Of a DNA stretch of 5,499 nucleotides, positions 1 through 5,499 are shown in pieces. Within the stretch, counting starts at the first letter, position 1. Every line of letters starts with the position of its first letter. The translations under genes and the position numbers were made by a program. The notes beneath the pieces were generated by a model. That model was not told where the DNA came from and did not search any database. It saw nothing but the letters and a program-made list of their open reading frames with translations. Source of the DNA: Methyloceanibacter sp. (lineage in GTDB: Bacteria; Pseudomonadota; Alphaproteobacteria; Rhizobiales; Methyloligellaceae); NCBI GenBank assembly GCA_016649675.1, contig JAENXG010000174.1, positions 1 through 5,499 of the forward strand. Direction: 5' to 3'.

Positions 1-3000
1 CTCTCCGACGTGCAGGTCATCGTCTATACGGAGTTTCCGGGCCAAGCGCCGCAAGTGGTCGAGGACCAGGTCACCTACCCGCTGACCACGGCAATGCTGA
101 CCGTGCCAAAATCGAAGGTGGTGCGTGGGTTCTCCTTCTTCGGCGTGTCCTTCGTCTATGTGATCTTCGAGGACGGCACCGACCTATATTGGGCGCGCTC
201 GCGCGTGCTCGAAAATCTGAGTTCCGCCGCGCAACGATTGCCGGCGGGCGTCACGCCGAGCCTCGGTCCCGACGCGACCGGCGTAGGCTGGGTCTACCAG
301 TATGTTGTTCGCGGAGAGCAAAAGAGCCTCGCCGAGCTTCGCACTATACAGGATTGGTCCATCCGCTTTGGGCTCGCCAAAGCCGAAGGCGTGGCCGAGG
401 TCGCCAGTGTTGGGGGGTTCGTCAAGCAATATAGCGTCGTCATCGATCCGCGACGGCTACAAGCGCTCGGCATACCCCTCTCAAGAATCCGCGATGTCAT
501 CCGTGGCAGTAACATGGACGTCGGCGGGCGCACCGTCGAGGTTTCCGAGACCGAGTTTGCCGTGCGCGGGCGTGGCTATATCAAGAACCTCTCCGACCTA
601 GAGCAAATCGTCGTCAAATCCGACAAGGGTGTTCCGGTGTTGCTCAAGGATGTGGCCCGTGTAGAGCTGACGCCTGACGAGCGCCGCGGCATCACCGAGA
701 TGAATGGAGAGGGCGAGGTCGTATCAGGCATTGCGCTGCAGCGCTTCGGCGAGAATGCATTGTCGGTGATTCAGCATGTGAAGGACCGCCTCGCCGAGAT
801 CGCACCGAGCTTGCCGGAAGGCGTGACCGTGGAAGCCGTCTATGACCGCTCGGACCTCATCAACCGCGCCATCGAGACGCTGAAGCGTACGCTGTTCGAG
901 GAGAGCGCCATCGTGGCGCTGGTGTGCATCATCTTCCTGCTGCATGCGCGGAGCGCCCTTGTCGCCATCATCACTCTGCCGCTTGGCGTCCTCATCGCCT
1001 ATATCTGCATGTGGCTCCTGGGCCTCAGCTCGAACATCATGAGCCTCGGCGGCATCGCCATTGCCATCGGCGCTATGGTCGACGCTGCCATTGTTATGAT
1101 CGAGAACGCGCATAAGCGACTGGAACGAGCACCACCCGGCAAGCCGCGGACCGAAGTGCTGATCGAGGCCGCGGTCGAGGTCGGACCAGCGCTCTTCTTC
1201 AGCCTGCTCGTCATCACCGTCTCGTTCCTGCCGATCTTCGCGCTAGAAGCGCAGGAGGGCAGGCTGTTCAAGCCGCTTGCCTACACCAAAACCTTCGCCA
1301 TGGCGGCTGGGGCGCTGCTCTCGGTTCTGCTCGTGCCCGCGCTGATGACGGTGTTCGTGCGCGGACGCATCATCCCCGAGCACAAGAACCCGGTGAACCG
1401 ATTCCTCATCTGGGTTTACCGCCCCATCATCAGGCTCGCCTTGCGCTTCAAGGCGGCAACTATTCTCGTGGCTATCGTCGTGCTGGGAGTGAGCTTGTGG
1501 CCAGCTTCCAAGCTCGGCAGCGAGTTCATGCCATCCCTCAACGAGGGCACGCTGTTCTACATGCCGGTCACGCTGCCGGGGATTTCCGTCACCAAGGCCG
1601 CGGAGCTGCTGCAGACCCAGGACAAGATCATCAAGTCCTTTCCGGAGGTCGCCTCCGTCTGGGGCAAAGCGGGCCGGGCTTCGACCGCCACCGACCCGGC
1701 CCCCATGGAAATGGTCGAGACTGTGATCAACCTGAAGCCTGAAGATCAATGGCGACCGGGCATGACCGTGGACAAGATCGTGTCCGAGATGGACAAGTCG
1801 CTGCAGTTTCCCGGCGTTTCCAATGCCTGGACCATGCCCATCAAGGCGCGCATCGACATGCTCTCCACTGGCATCCGCACGCCTGTTGGCGTCAAGGTGT
1901 TCGGCAAGGATCTAAGCGAGATCGACAAGGTCGCGCGACAGATCGAGGCGGTGATCCGCAAGGTGCCGGGCACGTCGAGCGCCTACGCGGAGCGCGCCAT
2001 CGCCGGCTATTATCTCAATGTCGATCCCGACCGCGCGCAACTTGCCCGCTACGGGCTGATGGTCAGCGACGTCCAAGACGTGATCGCCATGGCGCTCGGA
2101 GCGGAGCCCGTCACCACCACGGTGGAAGGGCGTGAGCGCTACACGGTCAGCATCCGCTATCCGCGCGACTATCGCAGCGACCCCGAGGCAATCGCCACCC
2201 AAGTTCTCATCCCGACCGCGGAAGGCGGGACGGTGCCGCTTGGCCAGGTCGCCAAGGTAAGCCTGGCGCAAGGGCCGTCGAGCATCCGCACCGAGAACGC
2301 ACAACTTGCCACCTACATCTATGTCGATCTTCGTGACCGCGATCTCGGAAGCTATGTTGCCGACGCGCAGAAGGCTGTGGCAAGCGAGGTGCAATTCCCG
2401 CCGGGCTACTATGCGACCTGGAGCGGCCAGTTCGAGTATCTGGAGCGCGCCAAGGCCCGGCTCAAGATCGTCGTGCCGGTGACCCTCCTCGTCATCTTCC
2501 TCCTGCTCTATCTCAATTTCCGGCGCATCACCGAGACGCTGATCGTCATGCTGTCGGTGCCCTTCGCCCTGGTCGGCGGGCTTTGGCTCATGTGGTGGCT
2601 TGGCTTCAATCTCTCTGTCGCTGTCGCTGTCGGCTTCATCGCGCTTGCCGGCGTCGCGGCCGAGACCGGCGTCGTGATGCTGATCTATCTCGACAATGCG
2701 TTCACCGAACTGAAGGAGCGACGGGCGGCGGAGGCTCGGCCATTTACGCGTGACGATCTTTACGCCGCGATCATGTCGGGAGCAGTCGAGCGCGTCCGTC
2801 CCAAGATGATGACGGTCGCTGCCATCATGGCCGGGCTTCTGCCCATCATGTGGAGCCATGGCACGGGTGCCGAAGTGATGCAGCGCATCGCCGTGCCCAT
2901 GATCGGCGGCATGGTCTCGTCTACTTTGCTGACCCTTATCGTCATCCCCGCGATCTATGCCGTGGTCAAGGGCTTCACCCTACGTAAGCGCGGCGCACCG

Positions 3001-3051
3001 GGGCGTCCGGCTCGCTCGCGCGAAACCGCTAAAGCCATCGAACGTGTATAG
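1..3051 (+). CDS. cusA: CusA-type heavy-metal efflux RND pump (Cu+/Ag+), 5'-partial
   Basis: Inner-membrane, proton-driven pump subunit of a tripartite CusCBA-like system that exports Cu(I)/Ag(I). The frame is open at the left edge: codons 1-9 read L-S-D and continue the family sequence, so the GTG at 10 is an internal Val, not a start. By comparison with E. coli CusA (1047 aa, recalled from memory), about 41 residues including TM1 are missing; 1016 remain. The HME4 (Cu/Ag) signature GAMVDAAIVMIENAHK lies at residues 357-372 of the partial protein. Residues equivalent to E. coli M573, M623 and M672 are M521, M571 and M620. The ladder M391/M403/M410/M486/M501/M1009 is M347/M359/M366/M434/M449/M960. 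The proton-relay residues D405/E939/K984 are D361/E888/K935. M271 and M755 are replaced by E227 and P703. TM8 starts near residue 821 and TM12 spans about 967-989, followed by a 26-residue basic tail. The DUF411 gene follows after 37 nt. Family is certain; Cu/Ag specificity is inferred from the motifs. Confidence 0.96.
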   Translation, partial: LSDVQVIVYTEFPGQAPQVVEDQVTYPLTTAMLTVPKSKVVRGFSFFGVSFVYVIFEDGTDLYWARSRVLENLSSAAQRLPAGVTPSLGPDATGVGWVYQYVVRGEQKSLAELRTIQDWSIRFGLAKAEGVAEVASVGGFVKQYSVVIDPRRLQALGIPLSRIRDVIRGSNMDVGGRTVEVSETEFAVRGRGYIKNLSDLEQIVVKSDKGVPVLLKDVARVELTPDERRGITEMNGEGEVVSGIALQRFGENALSVIQHVKDRLAEIAPSLPEGVTVEAVYDRSDLINRAIETLKRTLFEESAIVALVCIIFLLHARSALVAIITLPLGVLIAYICMWLLGLSSNIMSLGGIAIAIGAMVDAAIVMIENAHKRLERAPPGKPRTEVLIEAAVEVGPALFFSLLVITVSFLPIFALEAQEGRLFKPLAYTKTFAMAAGALLSVLLVPALMTVFVRGRIIPEHKNPVNRFLIWVYRPIIRLALRFKAATILVAIVVLGVSLWPASKLGSEFMPSLNEGTLFYMPVTLPGISVTKAAELLQTQDKIIKSFPEVASVWGKAGRASTATDPAPMEMVETVINLKPEDQWRPGMTVDKIVSEMDKSLQFPGVSNAWTMPIKARIDMLSTGIRTPVGVKVFGKDLSEIDKVARQIEAVIRKVPGTSSAYAERAIAGYYLNVDPDRAQLARYGLMVSDVQDVIAMALGAEPVTTTVEGRERYTVSIRYPRDYRSDPEAIATQVLIPTAEGGTVPLGQVAKVSLAQGPSSIRTENAQLATYIYVDLRDRDLGSYVADAQKAVASEVQFPPGYYATWSGQFEYLERAKARLKIVVPVTLLVIFLLLYLNFRRITETLIVMLSVPFALVGGLWLMWWLGFNLSVAVAVGFIALAGVAAETGVVMLIYLDNAFTELKERRAAEARPFTRDDLYAAIMSGAVERVRPKMMTVAAIMAGLLPIMWSHGTGAEVMQRIAVPMIGGMVSSTLLTLIVIPAIYAVVKGFTLRKRGAPGRPARSRETAKAIERV

Positions 3052-3075
3052 GCCGATATTCGCTCGTAACTAACC

Positions 3076-3082
3076 GAAGGAG
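3076..3082 (+). promoter_or_regulatory. Strong ribosome binding site of the DUF411 gene
   Basis: GAAGGAG ends 6 nt before the ATG at 3089, a near-ideal Shine-Dalgarno sequence and spacing. It supports that start and fits translation from a transcript shared with the pump gene, which ends at 3051. I see no convincing promoter in the 37-nt gap. Confidence 0.8.
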
Positions 3083-3088
3083 ACCACT

Positions 3089-3526
3089 ATGAAGAAGGCT
3101 ATTTCGCTCGGCGCCCTCCTCGCGCTGCTCACGCTGCCTCTGCCGGCCTTGGCCGGGCCGATCCACGCAACGCTCTACAAGAATCCGCACTGTTCCTGTT
3201 GCGAGGAATATGCCGCGTATCTGCGCCAGAACGGGTTCGAGGTCGAAGTCAAGGCGGCCAACGACCTTGAGGAGATCACTCTGAAGGCGGGCGTGCCCGA
3301 ACAGCTTGAAGGCTGTCACACCATGTTTGTCGATGGCTACGTTGTGGTCGGTCATGTAGCCGCAGACGTCGTGAAGAAGCTCTTGACGGAGCGCCCGCCG
3401 ATCGTCGGCATCGCTATCCCCGGAATGCCTTCAGGGGTGCCGGGCATGGGTGGCCAAAAAGCGGGCCCGGTCTCAATCTACGCGGTGAGCAAGGACAAGG
3501 CCCCTACGGTCTATGCCGTCGAGTAA
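3089..3526 (+). CDS. Secreted DUF411 family metal-binding protein
   Basis: A 145-aa protein of the DUF411 family (Pfam PF04214), small putative copper-binding proteins often found in metal-resistance clusters; the biochemical role is not firmly established. The N-terminus is a Sec signal peptide: K2-K3, a hydrophobic core at about 4-18, and an AxA-type site with probable cleavage after A22 (LPALA|GP). The mature part begins as a thioredoxin-like strand (ATLYKNPHCSCC), with H34, C35, C37 and C38 as likely ligands. A second conserved motif, C76-H77-T78, follows, then VDGYVVVGHV with H89. The C-terminal half carries the family segment PGMPSGVPGMGG (about 110-121), rich in Gly, Pro and Met. Length is normal for the family and nothing looks broken. 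It lies 37 nt behind the RND pump with a strong GAAGGAG site, so co-transcription is likely. I infer a periplasmic copper buffer or chaperone, functionally parallel to CusF. Family assignment is strong; function is inference. Confidence 0.93.
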   Translation: MKKAISLGALLALLTLPLPALAGPIHATLYKNPHCSCCEEYAAYLRQNGFEVEVKAANDLEEITLKAGVPEQLEGCHTMFVDGYVVVGHVAADVVKKLLTERPPIVGIAIPGMPSGVPGMGGQKAGPVSIYAVSKDKAPTVYAVE

Positions 3527-3529
3527 AGA

Positions 3530-3608
3530 GCCCGGAACCAGGAGCCTTCAGCGTGACGTGCCGGCTGCTCCTTTCGGTGCGGGCCGCTTTTAGCAGGCGG
3601 ACGTTTTT
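3530..3608 (+). terminator. Weak candidate terminator after the DUF411 gene
   Basis: Just after the stop at 3526, short complementary arms could pair: GCCCG (3530-3534) with CGGGC (3580-3584), and inside them GGAGC (3541-3545) with GCTCC (3567-3571). TTTT follows at 3588-3591. An alternative stem pairs CTGCT (3565-3569) with AGCAG (3592-3596), followed by TTTTT at 3604-3608. The stems are short and the loops long, so this is only a possible 3' end of the pump-DUF411 transcript. Confidence 0.22.
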
Positions 3609-3670
3609 CCGACCGGGTAACCCTTAAGCCCGAGCTGGACACGGCAGTTCGTCAACATCCGACGAGGGTC

Positions 3671-3686
3671 GTTAAGACCTCATTAA
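3671..3686 (-). promoter_or_regulatory. CtrA-type box TTAA-N7-TTAAC upstream of the outer-membrane factor gene
   Basis: On the plus strand TTAA at 3672-3675 and TTAA at 3683-3686 are separated by exactly 7 nt. Read on the minus strand, the site is TTAA-N7-TTAAC, a complete match to the CtrA consensus known from Caulobacter and other alphaproteobacteria. It lies in the more AT-rich part of the 240-nt gap, about 80 nt before the start of the outer-membrane factor gene. A poor -10-like CATAGG (3706-3711) sits 17 nt downstream of TTAAGG (3683-3688), so the box could overlap a -35 region. Binding and regulation are inferred, and depend on the host having CtrA. Confidence 0.4.
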
Positions 3687-3759
3687 GGATCAGCCCGCCA
3701 GATTCCATAGGTAGTGATTCGGGGAGTACCAGCACTCAGTAGAGAACAGCTTCACATTC

Positions 3760-3764
3760 GGGGA
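3760..3764 (+). promoter_or_regulatory. Shine-Dalgarno-like GGGGA at an ambiguous start
   Basis: GGGGA ends only 2 nt before the ATG at 3767 but 5 nt before an in-frame GTG at 3770. The spacing favours GTG 3770; ATG is the commoner initiator. The two choices differ by one residue and do not affect the lipoprotein signal. An in-frame stop (TAG, 3740-3742) rules out a start further upstream of it, and no other ATG or GTG lies between that stop and 3767 in this frame. Confidence 0.4.
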
Positions 3765-3766
3765 CG

Positions 3767-5140
3767 ATGGTGGCGGGAAGCATCGAGCAAAGGAGCGCCA
3801 TCTTAGCGATTCTCGGAATAGCGTTGAGCGGCTGCTACGCGCAGCCGCAAGCCTATCTGGATGGCCGAACGATCCTCGCGAGTAGTCGTCAACCCCTCAA
3901 AGCTGAAGCGTCCGTGGCACGCGTAAGTGCGCCAGCAGCACAACCGCTCGTCCTTGTCTCGGATGAAGCACCTGTCCCCATCGGCGATACTCTCACGCTT
4001 GCCGGGGCCGTTCGTCGCGCGCTTCGCTTCAGTCCTGCCGTTCATGCGGCAGCATTGGAAATCGATGCGAAGCGAGGCGAGGCTCTGCAGGCAGGACTGA
4101 GGCCCAATCCCGAGCTCGGCGGGTGGAGTTGGAACGTTGGGGAGGACCCAGCAGAAGAAGGACTCGACGTATCTCAGCTCTTCGAGCTCGGAGGCAAGCG
4201 GCTCAAGCGACTTCGCGCGGCCGAGCTCGATATAGGCGTGACCGCGTGGGACTACGAAGCAGCACGCTTGCGCGTCACCAGCGATACCGCGCAATCCTTT
4301 GTGGACGTCCTCGCCAGCCAGGATCGGATCACCATTCTGAAGGAGCTTCAATCTGTCGCCGAGACGTTCAGTAGTGCGGTGAGCGAGCGGGTTCAGACAG
4401 GCGGTTCTAATCTTGTCGACGTCAAACGCGCTCAAATAGAGGTCACACGCGCAAAGGCCCAACTGAACGAGGAGAACGCGGTCTTGGCCGTGGCCAAGCG
4501 GCGACTTGCAAACAATTGGGGATCGCGGAACGCCGACTTCAGCGTCGCCAAAGGCGAGCTCACCTCGACCGACCACATCCCTTCACCTGGGCAAATCGGT
4601 GGCTATCTCGACTCCAACCCGGACATCGCGCGTTGGGCAGAAGAGATGGTGAGACGAGAGGCCGTGTTGGATTTGGAGCGGGCGAAAGCGATTCCGGATC
4701 TCACCCTTACTGCCGGGGCCAGGCGTATCGAAAGCAGCGATGATACGGGTGCCGTTCTGCAACTCTCGGTGCCATTGCCGCTGTTCAATCGAAACCAGGG
4801 CGATATCGCGGCTGCTCAAGCGCGCATCCTCAAAGGGCAGCATGAGAGCCTTGCTGCACGGGTCGCGGTGAATGCCGTCTATCTCGAGGCCTATTCCAGA
4901 CTCGCCGCGTCTTCGGAAAGGCTCAAGGGGCTGGAGAAGGAGATCTTGCCTTCGGCGCAGGAGGTCTATGACGCGACCAGCAAGGGTTATTCCGTTGGCG
5001 GCTTCGATCTCCTGAACGTATTGGAGGCGCAGCGAACGGTGTACGCGACCCGGCTCGAAATCGTGACCGCACGCGCGGAGTTTCAAAAGGCGAAGGTAGA
5101 AATTGAGGCGTTGACCGGGCGCGGCCTAAACGCGTTCTGA
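3767..5140 (+). CDS. TolC-family outer-membrane factor, CzcC-like lipoprotein
   Basis: A 457-aa outer-membrane efflux channel (two OEP domains, Pfam PF02321) that would form the trimeric exit duct for an RND pump. The N-terminus is a lipoprotein signal: R9, hydrophobic stretch 11-20, lipobox L20-S21-G22-C23, so C23 should be lipidated. A linker of about 50 residues precedes the first helical repeat (from about 75). CzcC-like landmarks are RPNPEL (112-117), QLFELGGKR (137-145), the coiled-coil stretch around 190-245, SVPLPLFNRNQGDI (334-347) and GYSVGGFDLLNVLEAQRT (407-424). The C-terminus (EALTGRGLNAF) is a normal ending for the family, and total length is normal, so the gene looks intact. 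It starts 240 nt after the DUF411 gene and probably has its own promoter. The nearest pump is CusA-type, while these motifs look more like CzcC than CusC; that both work together is inferred from proximity. No czcB or czcA follows it. ATG 3767 is used; GTG 3770 is possible. Confidence 0.93.
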   Translation: MVAGSIEQRSAILAILGIALSGCYAQPQAYLDGRTILASSRQPLKAEASVARVSAPAAQPLVLVSDEAPVPIGDTLTLAGAVRRALRFSPAVHAAALEIDAKRGEALQAGLRPNPELGGWSWNVGEDPAEEGLDVSQLFELGGKRLKRLRAAELDIGVTAWDYEAARLRVTSDTAQSFVDVLASQDRITILKELQSVAETFSSAVSERVQTGGSNLVDVKRAQIEVTRAKAQLNEENAVLAVAKRRLANNWGSRNADFSVAKGELTSTDHIPSPGQIGGYLDSNPDIARWAEEMVRREAVLDLERAKAIPDLTLTAGARRIESSDDTGAVLQLSVPLPLFNRNQGDIAAAQARILKGQHESLAARVAVNAVYLEAYSRLAASSERLKGLEKEILPSAQEVYDATSKGYSVGGFDLLNVLEAQRTVYATRLEIVTARAEFQKAKVEIEALTGRGLNAF

Positions 5141-5472
5141 CGGCCACGCAATTGCACCAAGGGTGTGTGAGGCGCGAGCGGGGCCTCGGCTGCCGCACAG
5201 GATCGGCCGGGATCGTCGGCTAGGCTAAGGAGCTCGCGTATCGTCTGCAGCGAGAACCCCAGTTGCCGGCTATGGCGGATGAAGGCCAATCGCTCCAGGT
5301 GCCGCGATCCGTAGCGTCGTTGATTGCCCTTGGTACGCACAGGTTCTGGCATCAAGCCGATTTGCTCATAGTAACGAACCGTCTGCACCTTGCAGCCCGT
5401 CCGCGCTGCCAGCTCACCAATGGGCACTGTCACATTAATCGGAAATTGCAGGCCAAATGACCATGGCCGCAA
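5083..5472 (-). pseudogene. MerR-family metal-responsive regulator, 3'-truncated
   Basis: The frame encodes the N-terminal winged helix-turn-helix of a MerR-type regulator: IGELAARTGCKVQTVRYYEQ, then a GNQRRY wing, then FIRHSRQLGFSLQTIRELL. The longest frame starts at TTG 5472; a GTG at 5433 gives MTVPIGELAART, which fits family starts better and makes 116 aa. Counted from that GTG, C14 and C79 (in GRSC) match the cysteine positions I recall for PbrR. After CAAAEA (about 5182) the similarity fades. The last 19 codons before the stop are antisense to the 3' end of the outer-membrane factor gene, overlapping it by 58 nt. The long dimerisation helix and the C-terminal metal-binding loop are therefore missing; the family normally has roughly 130-150 residues. 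It probably cannot dimerise or sense metal, so I call it a remnant. It is convergent with its neighbour; a divergent target gene may lie to the right of the window. Confidence 0.75.
5451..5468. repeat. Inverted repeat GGCCA-N8-TGGCC beside the merR remnant start
   Basis: GGCCA (5451-5455) and TGGCC (5464-5468) form a perfect 5-bp inverted repeat around an 8-nt spacer, 18 nt upstream of the preferred GTG start at 5433. MerR-type operators are dyads of about this size, but no clear -35 and -10 pair with 19-20 nt spacing is visible around it. It could be a relic operator or chance. Confidence 0.25.
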
Positions 5473-5499
5473 CGGTTCACGCTGCGACTGTCGCTTGGC

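Noticed and set aside
10..12. GTG as start codon of the RND pump
   Set aside because: The three codons before it (L-S-D) continue the conserved family sequence into the window edge, and TM1 would be missing; this GTG encodes an internal Val of an edge-truncated gene.
1912..2859. A 315-codon open frame on the minus strand inside the pump gene
   Set aside because: It lies wholly antisense to a strongly conserved pump coding region, its translation is rich in Arg, His and Asp as expected of an antisense GC-rich shadow, and it resembles no family I recognise.
3724..3737. Inverted repeat GAGT-N6-ACTC as an operator
   Set aside because: Four-base arms are expected by chance in a 240-nt gap, and no promoter elements flank it.
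3803..4576. A 257-codon open frame on the minus strand inside the outer-membrane factor gene
   Set aside because: It is an antisense shadow of the TolC-family gene, whose motifs and signal peptide are clear on the plus strand.
5169..5187. Hairpin GAGGC-N9-GCCTC between the channel gene and merR as a terminator
   Set aside because: The stem is only 5 bp and no T tract follows on either strand; it also lies within the merR reading frame.
4923..5198. A minus-strand frame overlapping the merR end as a frameshifted continuation of the regulator
   Set aside because: Its translation (Arg/Pro/Ser-rich) does not match the expected MerR dimerisation helix, so a simple frameshift does not restore the missing part; most of it is antisense to the channel gene.
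5434..5499. Transposon or insertion-sequence end near the right edge
   Set aside because: I find no terminal inverted repeat, target duplication or transposase fragment; the merR truncation suggests recombination, but nothing identifies a specific element.

Overview
The window reads as part of a heavy-metal (most likely copper/silver) efflux locus from a GC-rich (roughly 60% G+C by eye) proteobacterium. An alphaproteobacterium is the best guess, from the protein style, the codon use and a CtrA-like box; no marker gene in the window fixes the taxon.

Layout, left to right. (1) Positions 1-3051, plus strand: the pump subunit of a CusA-type HME-RND efflux system. It is open at the left edge and lacks about 41 N-terminal residues and the first membrane helix. 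Its Cu/Ag-binding methionine triad, the membrane methionine ladder and the proton-relay residues are all present. (2) Positions 3089-3526, plus strand: a small secreted DUF411 protein with a CxCC motif and a CHT motif. It lies 37 nt behind the pump, has a strong ribosome binding site, and is almost certainly in the same operon. (3) Positions 3527-3766: a non-coding gap, more AT-rich in its right half, with a weak terminator-like structure and a clean TTAA-N7-TTAAC (CtrA-type) box. (4) Positions 3767-5140, plus strand: a lipoprotein outer-membrane factor of the TolC family, closer to CzcC than to CusC in its motifs. (5) Positions 5083-5472, minus strand: the N-terminal DNA-binding half of a MerR-type metal regulator. 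Its 3' end is lost, and the reading frame runs on, antisense, into the end of the outer-membrane factor gene.

Working model (inference): the RND pump takes Cu(I)/Ag(I) from the periplasm or membrane. The DUF411 protein binds or buffers periplasmic copper, a role that CusF plays in E. coli. The outer-membrane factor provides the exit duct. The membrane-fusion subunit (CusB-like) is not in the window and would be expected just upstream of position 1. The broken merR beside the last gene suggests the locus was assembled or trimmed by recombination.

I saw no tRNA, rRNA, CRISPR array, transposase or convincing insertion-sequence end. The gene content is a recognisable metal-resistance set, not an obviously new system. 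The points worth a second look are the CtrA-like box, the regulator remnant and its junction, the loss of the outermost methionine pair in the pump, and the DUF411 partner.
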